DNA from: Whitmania pigra
Lineage: Eukaryota > Annelida > Clitellata > Hirudinida > Haemopidae
Reading direction: 5' to 3'
Assembly: GCA_021613335.1 (NCBI GenBank)
Contig: JAJTWR010000159.1
Coordinates: 2,390,001-2,454,000, forward strand
DNA length: 64,000 nucleotides
The notes beneath the pieces are model-generated. The model was not told the origin of the DNA and made no database searches. It worked only from the letters and a program-made list of their open reading frames with translations. Each line of letters starts with the position of its first letter. The first letter of the stretch is position 1. Both the position numbers and the translations under genes were made by a program. Positions 28,148 through 42,600 of the stretch are shown here, piece after piece.

Positions 28148-28697
28148 AGGAGGTCTTCATCAAAACATCCCAGTTCTACGTGCGCCAGGGTGTAAAAACC
28201 TCTGACTCATGACGATTGCGCAGCTTAGAACGATGATAGGAACCCATTAACTTTTAACTGAATTGTACAAATGTGTCTAAATTAATACACAAAAGAATGG
28301 AATGTAAACAAAAGTATAAAACCTACCAATAAGTAAAGTAAGTAAAAACAAAAGTACAAGGAGTGCGACTATATACTAAAATACCGAAATCCACAACACA
28401 GTGCCTGGTGTCAGGTATAAGCTGTTACCAGGTATAAGTTATTAAATACACTAAATCGCATTCTGAAAAATTAAGACCATGAAAACTTGACCAGTAAAAA
28501 TATCATACTATTTTAAGTTAAACCGACGATTTCCTCTTCATGTCACGAGCACGTCGACGGACAGTGATACTTTATAAAGCCACATATATGATGAAAGCAC
28601 ACACCTGCATAGCCTGATACTTTAAAAGAGCACACTTTCCGTTCGTTGAGCAATTCTTCATATCCAGGAAGATTGAAGGGAAATCAATCCAAGAAAA

Positions 28698-30436
28698 ATG
28701 GATAAGATCATCGGGGTAGTTAGTGGGATTCCTTTGGCTAAAGGAAGATTTGACGACGATTTTGCTGATCGACTTTCGTATCGCTATACTGTGAGCATGC
28801 TGATAATTTTTGCCATCATTGTGTCGACGAAACAATATGTTGGAGATCCAATCCAGTGCTGGGTTCCGGCCCACTTCACCCCCAATCATGAAGAATACAC
28901 GAATGATTTCTGTTGGATACGCAACACCTACTACCTTTCCTATGACGACTATGTCCCAAAAGAGCACGAAAGACGACAGATAATTCCTTACTATCAGTGG
29001 ATTCCTCTGATTCTTCTTGTGCAGGCCTTGTGTTTTTACCTTCCAATTCTTCAATGGAGAACTTTCAATGGAAGGTCTGGCATTGACGTCAATCATATTG
29101 TAGACGCAGGCAGAATGTTTACTTATGCTGAGCAAGCCCAAAAGAGGGTTGACACACTCAACCACATGGCACTAATTCTTAACAGGTGATTATAACTTAA
29201 TGCTCATTCGTATTTTGGTGCAGCTACTATTACACAGACACATGCTTACAATTGAATTCAAAAATTGCTCTGTTATGTATTATTTATCGACAAAATTCAT
29301 CGTCAATCAATTCCACTAATCAAAATCCGATGTAGAAATACAATGACACGTTTGAATAGAATAACGAAGGTTAATAATTATGACGTATTTAGAAAGAATT
29401 ATCGGTCTCTGCTAAGTTATGTTACTATTATAAATTATACATGCATTAAAAGCGTTTTTGCAGATCTAGTTCAAAAAATTCTAATGAATGTCATTTTGAT
29501 GCAATGATTCACTCAATCATCCACAATTTTCCAGCAGAAAAATTTCGCTATTCTCACCATGAGTACAAAAATCTCAGAATAAATTTAATTTTGATACGCT
29601 TCGTCGATGTATTTGCAATTGTAAACCACTTGTTTGGCGAGGTGTTTTACACAAATTAGGATGAGTGGAATTTAAATCTCGCATAATTAAACTCCTCTCA
29701 AACATTTAAACTTTCATTCGACAGATATCTTTCCAGTCAAAAAGCCATTAAGACCGGTTGCACTTTAAGCTTGAAGCATGTTTTCTCAAGAACCTGCTGC
29801 CTTTTTGTTGGAAGAAGATACGGCAATTTCCTGGTCGCCCTCTACCTCTTCATAAAGTTTATCATGCTTATAAATGTCTTGGCTCAGCTCTTTCTGTTAG
29901 ACAATTTCATGGGTATCGATTTCCATGCTTATGGTTTCCATGTCCTGGCGTCTGTTTTGCAAGGAGACGATTGGACGACCTCTCCACGCTTCCCTCGCAT
30001 AACCATGTGTGATTTAAAAGTGCGCAGGTTGGGCAATGTGCAGAGGTATACAGTTCAGTGCGTCTTACCCATAAATCTCTTCAACGAGAAAATTTATCTT
30101 TTCATCTGGTTCTGGATGATATTCGTGGTTGCAGCAACCGCTGCCTCGCTTCTTACCTGGATTCTGAGGATTATTTTCAGAGTGGACAGATATCGCTACA
30201 TAAAGAAGCACTTGAAACTTGCAGATAAAATACAGAAAGATTGGGACAGGAAATACGTGGTGAAATTTGTTGATGATTATTTGAGGCAGGATGGAGTTCT
30301 GATCATCAGATTAATTGGTCACAACACTAATGCTCTAACAGTTACAGAGTTTGTTTGCTCTCTATGGGATCTATACAAGGCAAAATGTATCTCCTTGGAG
30401 AAATCATTTGAAAGGAAAGATCCCGAAGCTCTTTAA
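28698..30436 (+). CDS. inx: Innexin (gap-junction channel subunit)
   Basis: Innexins form gap junctions and hemichannels in invertebrate cells. Two exons, 28698-29185 and 29725-30436, join in phase (AAC AG / A TAT) and give 399 residues. There are four membrane segments: about residues 35-50, 105-125 (after the signature YYQWIPLIL), 195-215 and 270-300. The first loop has two Cys in CWVPAHFTPNHEEY and NDFCWIRNTYY. The second loop has the Cys pair in MCDLKVRRLGN and VQCVLPINLFNEKIY, as the family requires. The cytoplasmic C-terminal tail is ordinary. Start chosen because the conserved intracellular N-terminus follows at once. A single intron of 539 bp holds no recognisable element. Confidence 0.96.
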
Positions 30437-30610
30437 AAGATTTTGTTGCTTCCGATTTAACAAATTTTAAAGTTACTTGCTTTCAAACAAATAGTTGCAC
30501 AGAGTCTTTTAATTGCTATACAATTTATGATTATTTTATTAAATTCAAATTGGTCCATTGCGTAATCTTCTAGTTATTTTAGCTCAATCTCAAGTTTCAT
30601 CAAAATCCCT

Positions 30611-32563
30611 TTATATCTCAGTGTTATTCTTAATGGAGTCGTGAATCCAAGGCTTCATCACGGTAACGTTTGTGTAAACTCCTGGATGTCTCGGCTGTGC
30701 ACAATCAAATCCCCAGCTGATGATTCCGAAAACGCTCCATTGTGCACCATCGGAACACACCAAGGGCCCACCAGAGTCTCCTTGACACGAGTCTCTCCTC
30801 CCTTCTTTATAACCAGCACAGAACATGTTGCTTGTCACTTTTCCGTTGTACCATCTCCTGTCGTTGCATAATGATGTATCGATGAATGGTATGGTCAATT
30901 GATTCAGAACGACATTGTAGGATGCATCTATGAGGAAAATTCTGGAAGTTGCGAATTTTATTTCAATGAAATTAATTTCTGAATATATTCAAACCTTTGG
31001 TTGTACCCCATCCCGCAACCACGCAAACGAGGTCATCGGGACCTTGGTGACCTGAGGGCAAACAAACGGGTGATACATAATCGTTATATGCCACTTCTGA
31101 CCCAAGACGAAGAAGCGCTAAGTCAAAGTCATTCGTATTTGAGTTGTAATTGGGATGAATGATGGAGTAATCCACTTGACGCGTTTCCTCGGTCCCTTCC
31201 ATCATTGCCAGATTGTGTTCACCCAGTCTCACCAATATGTCGCTGTGTTTTTCTATGTCTGCTCTTTTTAATCAAACAATAGCTAAGTTAAGTCAAATTC
31301 TTGACGAAAATGTGAAGCTAATTTTTAAAAAATGAAAAAAAAGGTATCAAAAGAGCATATTAACAGGCAGTGTGCAGCCGTCAAAACCCAAAAAGAATGG
31401 ATCAAGCAAGCTCCACAAACATGCTGCCCGAAATATTGTAGACTGATTTGCCATGGCCACGAATGTGGTTTTGCTTGGACTCCCCCTACTATTCTGTTGT
31501 AGATGTTTGGCTGGATCTTGGGAATGCCACATGCAAAACTTCCTAAGAAATAAATCCTAATTAGTTATGGCTGTAGTATTTGTATCTTGGAAAAATTTAC
31601 TTGTTGTCAGCGCGTTCCCTTCAACGGCCCGGAACTTGACGGTGAATCCTGTAAAGTTGTTGGTTTCCTCGTCTGATTGAAAATTCAAAAGGACGAAATT
31701 GCTTGTTGAATGGAAGTCTTGAGGAAATTCTTTTCCACAGTGAGTTCTCCTTAGGCTTTTAGAGTCAATTTTCGGGCCATCGTAGATGCGCAGAGCATCA
31801 AAACACATGGATGTAAGCGGAAATGCTGGCTCGATTGAAAAACTCTCAAATTTTAATTCCACTGTCTGAAATTAATTAAACGCTGTTTCGAATTGAATTT
31901 AAAATAAAAACGTGTCATTAGCTAAACACGTTACGTTACGTTGCCAGGATCCAAAGCGATAAGCCAAGAACAGTTTGATCGTCCAGGGTAACCCTTTCCG
32001 AGTTGATAGTTTGGAGAGTAGAAAACTCCAGAGTTTCCGGTCAGCAGTAAAGGCTCCCCACTACAACCATCTGAAAATAAATCATCTTGAAAATCAGCGT
32101 TTAATATGTTGAAGTCTTAAGTTTTAGAATCGAAAGTAATTTCGATGCTTTATCCAGAAATGTTTTCAATTATTCCAATTTATAAATTACTAAATAAAAC
32201 AAAGCACTTAAAATTTATTAAAATGATCACTAACCCATTTCTACTTGAGTTGATACTGTATCATGTCTTTGTCTTCTTTCATCAAACGTATCGTTATTGA
32301 AACCATTCGGCACGTACGCTGCATCGCCTATACCCCAAACTTCATAGAGAATGGTGAAGCGCCAACCAGTAGGATATGTGCTTGCGTAGAGTTTAACGAA
32401 GATTTCCTTCGAAAGGCTCTCATAAGACTTGAGGAAGACAGAATCAGCTCCAAATGTCTCGAAGAGGAGAGGAAATTCTTCGCTTCCTCCCTGGTAAGCA
32501 GCCAAGTAAGTGCCAGGCTCGGGTGAGTTGCTCATTGACAAGTACATTAAAGTCAGTTTCAAC
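30611..32563 (-). CDS. CUB-domain trypsin-like serine protease
   Basis: Secreted proteases of this type cleave extracellular proteins. Minus-strand exons are about 32563-32235, 32070-31940, 31865-31601, 31542-31365, 31263-30995 and 30927-30611. The first exon is CUB-like (no obvious first Cys pair), the next two form a second CUB ([10 protein letters not shown] through [16 protein letters not shown]). The protease starts at [18 protein letters not shown]. The catalytic triad is complete: His in WVLTAAHC, Asp in [10 protein letters not shown] and Ser in CQGDSGGPL, with Asp six residues before the Ser predicting trypsin-like specificity. The junction of the His and Asp exons is in phase when exon 31263 is used. 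The frame ends at 30611. A signal peptide exon was not found; frames at 32712-32897 and 33516-33827 may be further 5' exons. Similar arrangements occur in ovochymase-like and other CUB-protease genes. Confidence 0.85.
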
Positions 32564-34161
32564 TGAGGATACAAAGTCGATCGATTAATTTGTTTCATAA
32601 TAATGGATTGGAATCAAGGTCGAATTTCCTTACAATAAATACAATCAATTAGCAGACTCATATTAAATAAACACTAATAAATCACAAAAGTTAAGAATTT
32701 CAATATCAATGCTAAACAACTGGTCCATCGCTTGACTTCAGTCTCCAACTTGAAAATAAACATTTCCTTCCCAGTCCCAAGATATCTTCTCGATAAGTTA
32801 TATTTCCCTTCCTTTTACAGTTTATTATGGCAGGAACTGCACAGTATTTGTGATGGATTTTCTGAAAGTTAGTTCCTAAAAAATAAAGTATGTACAAACA
32901 TTACGAATGGGCTTTGATTGAACCAACCAAATGAAATCATTTATTTTATTTTTACTACACATTTTCACATGTCAAAAAAGTGCATAAAATTGTACATTAG
33001 GTAAATCGCAACAATTGATACCGTAACCAGCTTTTAGAAAAGTAAACTATTTTATGCAGAAATAACTGCATTCAAACAAACATCGAAGCTGTCAAAGATG
33101 TTTTATGGAGGTGCATTAGGGTTCGTGTCTGATAAAATCGATACACACCGGTGAATATACTGAACTTAACAATTAGGAAGTCATTTTAACAGAGAGTAAA
33201 TTAAATAAACGAAATAAAAGGTTAGTTACGATAAATAAATGAATGATTGTCAGTATAAAATTGTTACATTTCGTTAGAAAATTCAACTTTAGACATTAGC
33301 TTTAAAATACCAATCCAAATTTAATGCCATCATCAATTACATTTTTATTCACACACTCTTTAAGAGCTCGACTGAATGAAAGTTGAGTGATTGGAGTTAC
33401 GAACGTACTTGGGAAGAAATAGTTTAATGCAAGTGTTTAACGATGCACATGTTATTAATAAAGTAAAGCTCAAACAGAGAAAACAAAAACTCACTGAAAC
33501 AATATTAGTATTATTTTAATTAAAAAATTCGGACATACCATCGCTTTCTCTTTCTTCTGATTCGGACAAAAGAGTGAGAAATGAACTCATTTCCGATAAG
33601 TAACTTTTAAATTTTGAGATGTTCCTGTTGGATTTAAACTGATCAAATGACTGAGATACATTGGAATGACAAACACTCACGCATCTAAAGAGTTTTGTTT
33701 CCATGGAAGTGCATAGAAAACAGAAATCAGTTGCATTGAGAAGAGGAGGATTCGATACATCCTGCATCCGACCTCCAATGATTCTCCAACCAAAACGCTG
33801 TGGACCTTTACAATGTACAAGATACACAGAGCAACCTTACTTGATTAATTTTGTATCGATTTCGCTCTTACAAAAATAGCAACTTGTATGCCGCTTACTG
33901 ATATCAAAATGAAATCGGATTGAAATTTGTCGAGTCATAACTAGGTAAATCGTATGATCAAAACATTCACATTAATTAGTTATATAATGAAAACAATTAT
34001 TTATTATAAATGTTTACATTAAGTTTTATTAAAAGGATATTTTAATTGCTCGATATCAGATTCTTTATATCATTGAGTCTGCACAAATCGTGCTAGATAT
34101 ATCTATATGATTATTATCATCATCAACATAATCATTATCATCATCAACATCATCGTCATCG
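32564..34161 (-). other. Region of possible 5' exons of the protease gene
   Basis: Two minus-strand frames are candidates. At 32712-32897 one has Cys and a KYCAVPAIINCKRKG stretch. At 33516-33827 another holds Cys-rich FCFLCTSMETKLFRCVSVC. Neither joins clearly, and I could not find a leader peptide. The rest looks like intron. Confidence 0.3.
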
Positions 34162-34384
<223 letters not shown>

Positions 34385-35211
34385 GTGGTTGTTGTTATTA
34401 ATACTAATATTATTACAAGTCAATTCATATGAATTAAATAAACAATTGTTAGAAACAAGATTAATATCAGCATTATAGAAAAAATGTGTAAGAAACTATG
34501 TAAAATAATTGGAAATTATAAGCCGCCTTATGTCATGAGAGATTCGTCTTAGGCTGTTGTGAGAACAAGTGCGTCTCTAAGTTTGAGAGCGCAATGCTTA
34601 GCAATATTGAGAATTTGAAGGATCTTGTTTTATCTTTATCCGATTATATATCTGCTTTCAAAAGTGCCTTATGCTTGCCAAAAACCGAAGATTTATATAA
34701 AAGTAATACTAGATAGAGTTCCGGACGTTGTCAAAATTGAAAGGTATTCACACTTCACTTGCATATTGGCTATTTCATATTTTAATTGCAAAGGTTAATT
34801 TGTTTACTTAACGTCAAAGTGATTTGGGATTCATTTGACTTCTACGGCTATACCTAGACCCAAAATTTGATCAAAAAAGCTTCTAGGACCTGTGTTTCTA
34901 TAAGGTACAAGCTAACAGACAGTCGTTCGCTTTTTATACACCTAATGTGTATATAGAATTGCTCACTTCACATGCCACATCGTTTTTTTTAACTACTTTT
35001 TATTTGCAGAATTTATATTCTGGTATTTTTGATGTCATTGAACGTGCAATTTCTACCCCTTCACGGGATGTTGTAGGATGTTGCAATAGTACTTTAACTC
35101 GGTTGGAGCAGCAGTTTAGCCAAAAGTCTAAATTACCCTTAACTTATCCATTAAATCCAAGAGTGCACTTTTTGTGAGTTAGATCGCTGCTAGGAATCAA
35201 ACGTACTTTTT
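34385..35211. other. Intergenic with unrecognised short frames
   Basis: No gene supported. A plus-strand frame at 34947-35177 includes a proline-rich end but no family resemblance was seen. Confidence 0.35.
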
Positions 35212-36240
35212 AGCCGGAGCCGGAGTCGAGGCCGGGGTTCAGCCGGGGCTAGCCAGGGTTAGCCGTGGCCCGGGCCACAAAATACATAATTAGATTTGAA
35301 ACTCTCTAACGTATTAACAGAATAATTTTCTGCTTTTTTTCAACTTCATAAAACTATTTGCAATGCTAGCATCCAAATTCATTAATGAATGCAGTTATTT
35401 GGCTGTAATTCCATCATTGCAAAACTCATTTGCACATATCAAACTTGCGTTTACTATTCCTTCCTTAACTATCTTTGGTAATCGAAGACTTAATCAAAGT
35501 CTCAAGAGAAAATCAGTTTTCTTGAGTCGCTTGACTTTAGGATAGAAGGAGAAAGATCACCACTTAAAGTTTTACGAGGGTTTGCCCCTTGGAAAAGGCT
35601 GAAACGACATTCTTGTATCTGAGATCAAATATAAGAAAAAACGTATTGTGTCTCGGATGATCCTTTTCTTCTGTAAGGCTTGTCCTAACGAGCTGCTAGC
35701 AGAGCGGTAAACCTGGAGTGGGTGGATGGTTGGATGAACAGGCGGATGGATGGATGGCCAACTTGCCAGCCCAAGTAAAAGCGGTTATAAATGGAATTTA
35801 ATAATGAGACCAAAATTTGCCAAAAAATTTGGAGATATTACCGTTTCTCAAGTATAAGCATTCTAAGAGCAGATGGAGCAAAGATGCCCCAAGTATCGAA
35901 TGACTTTGTTTAGTATGATGAGTTATTATGGGTTATCATGAATTATTAACATCAAGAGTAGGTAGACGAACGAGTAAAACTTTGCCCTTGGTGCAATCTA
36001 TTACGAGTTCAAATCCCAACTTTTCTCGAGAGCTTTTGTAACCAATACCTGACGATTATATTCCATCAAATGAGAGATTTTATGATACTTTGGATTCAGA
36101 TATGGAATAGAAATTCGCATTAAAAAAAGAATCCAAATTTTTTATGCGTGATTTACGAAATTCCTCGGCTAAACAAAGGCTAAAATTTGCCTGTGTCGGG
36201 GCTGGGGTCATCAAAAAAGCCGGGGCTGGGCTGGGGTCCC
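35212..36240. repeat. Possible element bounded by GCCGGGGCT-rich ends
   Basis: A GC-rich tract at 35212-35277 (AGCCGGAGCCGGAGTCGAGG, then CCGGGGCTAGCC-type units) and another at 36194-36240 (GGGGCTGGGGTC and GCCGGGGCTGGGCTGGGGTC) are strikingly unlike the AT-rich surroundings. They share GCCGGGGCT and lie about 1 kb apart. The interval contains short frames at 35363-35545 but no transposase that I recognise. I see no target duplication. Confidence 0.45.
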
Positions 36241-36602
36241 AATCACTGGAAGCTATTACAGATGAAATAAAATTTTGACTGAGTTCGAAGGATATAAAAA
36301 TATCGGCTTTTCAATTTGTTTATCATTTCACTTTTATGGAAATTATGTTTTATATGCTGCTTTGTTTAAATTGATATTTTTCTTACAACGTCGAATAGCG
36401 ACAGTTGTTATCGTGCAGCTCATAAGCAACAGCCAGGGTCAGCTGTTTGAGTCATCCCTTTAAAAGCCATAACTTTCACGGATAGCAAGTCATCCTAATA
36501 TGGACTTCTGTTCGTTTCATCGCTTAATTTTGCTCATAAATCGTATTTAGGGTGCTTTTGAATGAATTTGTTACATGGGAAAATTTGTCTTGATTGAAAA
36601 TT

Positions 36603-39600
36603 ATGCATCCAAGTAGGAATGAACATCCTTTACCAACTGGGGGATTTACCGGCGTTATTCCACCGAACCAAAATCCATCTTGGCACAGTCTGTCTGGCTA
36701 CCTGCAGTACAAGTCATCTGAAGGTAACTGGCAATTCTCCAAAAGTCATGAAAAATTTTAATAATTTAAAAAAACAAATACCAGAGGTACTCAATAAATT
36801 CATGGAGTTATTTTTTAAATAAAATGTTGTAGGATTAAGTCGTTTGTTCAGAAGGCGATTATGGTTCATCTTAGAAGACGTTCAGTGCAGATTGATGGGT
36901 TTTAGAAATTCTGAGGCTTACAAGAAGAAGAAAGTCAAACCGAGCGTGGAAATTGATTTAAAAACTTCAGGAATAGTTCCGAACCCTGTCAAGAATGAGG
37001 AATTCATTATAATGTTAGTATTTTAAAACTGTTGCAAACTTTTGATCATCGAACCTCTTGACATCTTTCAGTTGTTCGGACAACGAACATCAACTCATGG
37101 CAGAGAATCATGAATCTTCGGTGATATGGTTACTGGCTTTACAGGTTGTTAATATCCATTTTAAATTGTTAAAAAAACGCCGATTGAGAATTGATACAAT
37201 TTTTCAAAAAGTCTGCAAGAAATCGATGTCAAGGAATTCAGGTTTCAACTCTTGCCTCGAGTATGATCATTGCTTCCTCAGCTCTTCATTCCTCGGAATC
37301 AGTTAAGAAATAATCTGCTTATTCGATTAGAATGATTATAGATTATAAGCACTAAATGTACTATAAAAAATTTGAATTCACTTTATGTGAAGTCTCTAAT
37401 GCTTAGGGAGATTCCTGTCAGGCTGCTAATACCAGTATCAAACTTCCCTGGAAAATGAAAGGCAGAAGTTCCTCAATGCTTCCTTGCCTCTATTCTTACT
37501 TTTCAGGTAAACGCTCCACAAGTTCTACATTAGAAGCCTTTAAAATAATGGGCATCTCTTTGGATACTGGAATGGAATTTTACACAGGTACGTATATTTG
37601 CTCATTTTTGCTCGTTATTGGTATACCATAAGTATTCATAATATAATAGTATAAGATTTTTCATTTTTAGGTGTGTCTATGGAAACAAATGTTAAATCCG
37701 ATGCGGCTGATTCAGATTTTGGAAGTGAGAGGCTTAACAGGACGACTGATTGGAGAACGAACGTAAAATCATCTGCTCCTCCTTCCTCTAGCGACGACAT
37801 GCAGTTCAGTGACGATCCATTCACTAATGGACCGTGCACTCCAAACAGGTGGAAAAATAGCATTAATTTTATCTAAAATATCAAAACAGGCTTGCTTTGA
37901 ATGCATTTGTATATAATTCGAATGGGTTAGTAACTCGCCGCATCTGTAGACAGAGTAATAAATTAAGGTTATGAAATTCTACATGACAGTAATGGCCGCT
38001 TCGTCGCGAGACTCTAGCATCGTCTGCACCTGTCACATGAGCAATGAGTAATATCCTCCTCAGCAGATGTTTTCTGTTTTGACTAGATTTCTATGCATTG
38101 TTATTGCAACACTCGAGTTTTAATATCCAAATACCTTCATGCAATTTTTTCAAAACGCTCTTGTTGATAATAAGAAATAAATTTGTTTTTACTTCTGGCT
38201 ACTTATAATAATTTAAGTCTACTTACAAATATTGCGTTATGGTATAGAACACCATCGTTTGACAATTACAATTAATCGATGTTAGAATTCGTCAGAGAAA
38301 CTCCAGTGAGTCTTCTTTTGAATTAAGCTTACATCACCAAGATCTGGTTAATCAGATGCTGAATTTGGAAAAACAAGTAATGTTAGTAAACATTTGCTGA
38401 GATTTTAAGAGATTATTTAGTTTACACATGCATTCCTTCCAAAGGAATTCAAAAGCAATGATGGCAAAGCTACTTAATAAAGAATGTTGCTTTAAAGAAA
38501 TAATTGACCAAAGAGATCAAGTTATCAAAGAACTTCTCCATCGAATACAAAAACTCGAAAATGCCAACCTGAAATCTAAGTATGTCGATAGGTGATGATG
38601 CGAATTTAGGTGAAAAGAGTTTAATAAAACTAGTTTAAACTGTTTATTTAGTGCCGAGAGCTTCTTGAAAGGCAAAATAGAAAGCATGCAAAATCAGATG
38701 TTGTTTCAATGCTCTGAAATAAGACATCTCACCCAATTTAGACTCCAAGACATCAAACAAATTGAACAACAACAAAAGTAAACAGATCTTTCTTAAAGTT
38801 TGCTCCAAATAATAAGATGATAATATTTTCAATTTTTCTTGTAGAACAATTGAAGAAGTCACAGCCAACTTAGGAGCGTGGAAGGATAACTATGTTTACT
38901 TACTGCAGTCGTCAATAAGCATACCCAGTGGCGATGCAAGTGATAAGTGGCAGTTAAAGCTGTTTGGGGGAGATTTGGTTAGCATTCCTTTAAATAATAA
39001 ATCAACGTTAATCTTATTGTTTTTCTCTGCGATTTTATAGCACAAGAAAAGAGTCAGAGAACTTCTCGCAGATGCCAGACAACACAACCCAAGTCTTCCC
39101 GACTATGGCTTGTTGGTTGAATTTTACTTGAAAAATAAGAATTTGAAGTTTAAGGGGCTAAAAACCATTCAAATTATGTTTTAAAAAAAAATTAAAAACG
39201 AATTTCAGGCTAGTCATGAAAATGAGTCATGTTGATCAATATGGTTTCAAACACGAGTTTGAATGCGAAGAACTTCTTTTACATTACATCTGTCAACAAT
39301 TGCATCAACATTACCGAGCACTTTATCCTGAGCAGCAAAACTACCTCATGATGTGGAATGAAGTTCTTTCCGGGCCGTCTCTCTTGTCATTCCACGCCAT
39401 AGTAATTTCATGATAGTACCTTTCAGTTATCATAAATCAAAACTTAATTGTATGCAGGCAGGCATGAAAATCATGTGTCGACAAGGTATTCCAGTTCAAT
39501 TCAGAAGTGAAGTCTGGAAGAGACTTATCTATGGAAAAATATCCGATATGAAACAAGAAAAGGGAATCAATTATTTTGGACATCTCATGACAAGGGCCTA

Positions 39601-42600
39601 CGATTCTTTGGTTATTTACCGGTTTGTCCCACTTCAGCCATTTGCAAACAATTGATTATCTATTTGCAGCTGTCGGGATATTACCGGAAACAGATTTTTA
39701 TTGACCTACTTAGGACCATGCCGTCCAATGTTAATTTCTGCGACCCAACTACTGAAGGAGTGAGTATTATTTACGATGATAATTTATGAGTAAAATTGTG
39801 ACTTTTTATAATATAACCATTATTGCATTGTAATTGTTAAAATATTAAAATTGTTAAAATAAAAAATGTTATAATATATTACAACCTACATTTTAATTAA
39901 TTTTTATATAATTTAAATTTTTATTTTTTTGTCTGACAATTACCAGATTAGGAAACTGAAAGAGGTTTTGCAAGCTTTTAGTTTCCACAATCCTGCCATT
40001 GGATATTGTCAAGGGCTAAACTTTGTGGCTTCCATGTGCCTTTTGTTTTTTGATGCTGAAGATGCATTTTGGTTAGATTTTTTGTCACAAATAATGTCAC
40101 GAAATTAGATTGACGACCTATTGCTAGTACTAAATTTAAATTTATGGGGGTATGAAAAACATTTGCAGGGCCCTTATCGCAATAACAGAGAAGTACTTTG
40201 ACTCGACATATTTTGATAAAGGTTTGACTGGTGCCAATGTAGATCAAGAAGTGTTTCAGGAAATATTTGCTCAAAAATTACCCAATTTATACGACCACAT
40301 TCAAAAATTTGATTTGGAATTTTCCACAATTACAATAAATTGGTTTTTGTCATTATTCATCGACGTCGTTCCTTTTGAGGTTACCTTGTAATCAATTTTA
40401 ATCTTGTGCTTACACAAGATTACAAGAGATGTCTTTGTGAAAAATACCTGGATATTGTAGACACTCCTTAGAATCTGGGACTGTTTTCTGATGGAAGGTC
40501 CAAAAGTTCTGTTTAGGTTCGCCCTCGCCATACTAAAAAAACATGAAGACGTGTTGCTGGATCAGAATGATGTATTGGGGCTCCTCAAATATCTCAAAAC
40601 TTGCACGAAACTCTTATTTGACGTTGACGGACTAGTCAAAGTAATTTTAATGCATTTTAATTCTTCAATTACTGGCAAATATCTATGATACGTTGCTCCA
40701 CAACCCATAGTAAAGTTAAAGCCTGGATTTCCAACACTGATCTAAAAAAATATCCAATAATTTAATGACTTCGAATTTTTCTATGCGCTCTATATCTATA
40801 CACCAACTGACATCCATTTTTAGTGGTTACTTGTGATCCTCTTGTTGGTTTTAATAAAATAAATAAATTTATAAAATAAAATAAAAATATAAATATAACG
40901 AATCAATAAAGCATTTGTTCCTTTACCCGATTAGACAGCTTTTGAAGAGCTGCAACCTTTTCCACGACGCCAACAATTATCAATTCGCAGAATGCATTTT
41001 AATGAAGTTGTTAGAAGTAAGAGAAGCTCAAATACCGACGAAAAAAAAAGACGAGATACTCCATCATCTTATAGGAGGTTCAACAGGGAACAAGTAACTG
41101 ATACAAATGACATCTACATTTTAGCTAATTTAACTTCCTGCCCTTTTAGTCAACAGATGAAAATGAAGTTTGTCCTCTCCAATATTTAGCCGTTGTACCA
41201 GTATCGTACAGTAAGCGCAATTTAACGTCAAATATAATATTCTTTTTTAATTCCTCCTTTATCACTTTGTTGCCGTTTTTGCCTTTTTACAATGATGCAA
41301 TCTGCTACAACCTTGAGATTTTCTATAATAAGTTTTGAATGTATTAATGAGTAGAATATTTAAATGTCAAACAGATAGCATGTGGGTAGTATTTACGAGT
41401 CAGGAGTTGTCAAAAGTTTCAGTTTATAATAAAAATGAAAAGCTTCTGACCACTCATTTCCAGGTGAGCTTTTTTAAGGGCAGTTAAAAGGGCAATAAAA
41501 CAATTTAACTTTAAATTAATTTGTTGATCAGGTGAAGAATCAAATTTTGTGTGTTTGCGCAGTTGGTGACACAATCCTCATCTCCACACTCTCGAGTCAA
41601 ATATATGCGTACAACGGCAGAAATCCTGGGTCAGTTAACTCCCACGCTTCAAAAAAAATTTAATTTTTAAAATTATTTATCTTGTGAATCTTATTACACA
41701 AAACTTAGTTTTTATCAATTTCAAATTTATACTTGAAATGAATCATTATATTAGCCTTTTGTGAAGCATAATTAAAAAAAGATTGGTTGTTAGAGATCTC
41801 CTATGGTCCTGTTCTCTCACCGGCACGTCGCTGAGTATGTGCACAAAAGTTATACCACAGAAGACAACTTTCTCTGTCTTTGCTGCACTCAACAACGGAT
41901 TTGTTGCCTTTTTTGAAGTGACGCTCACATTTCATTAGTTATCACAGACGAATTATAAATGAAAACATGTTTATTTTATTTTGTTTAGAAAATTCCACTA
42001 ACTCTTACCGCCAAAATGACTCCGTCATTTTTATCAGAAGGACCATTGTTTTTACCTGTGTCTCATTGTCCTATCACAGCTATTCTTCTCGTCGATCCCC
42101 ATGTCTGGTTGGCCTGCGAAAACTTTATCCATGTTATTCACTGCGAGTTAGTCAACTATCTCCTAAATTAAACCGAGTTTAGTCAAACGATTTCACTCAA
42201 AACGATTTTTGCAGGACCTTGAATATGATAGTAAAGTTTCAAATAGCTAAAAGCAGTGTAGATTTCATCAGAACCATGGCTCTTTACGACCCGCATCATG
42301 TAAACCATCAACCTGCAAACCTTCAAGTCAAACATCTCAATGCTCAGAAAGGAAGTCAGCAAGGAGGAGAGCAATCTCGTTCAAATCAATTACGAGCTGT
42401 TTGGCTTTCTGTCGAGGGCTCCTCTGTGGTGCAGATGTGGCATGCCACTGAGCACCATTGCATGGCCATGTATGATGTTTATAAAGGATTGCATGTTCTC
42501 CAGTGCAAGGTGAATAAATAACAATAGACAAAAATAATCAACAAATTAGGAATCTCCATTTGCTTCCAGGAAGAAGAATATTTGAATGTGAACAAAATAA

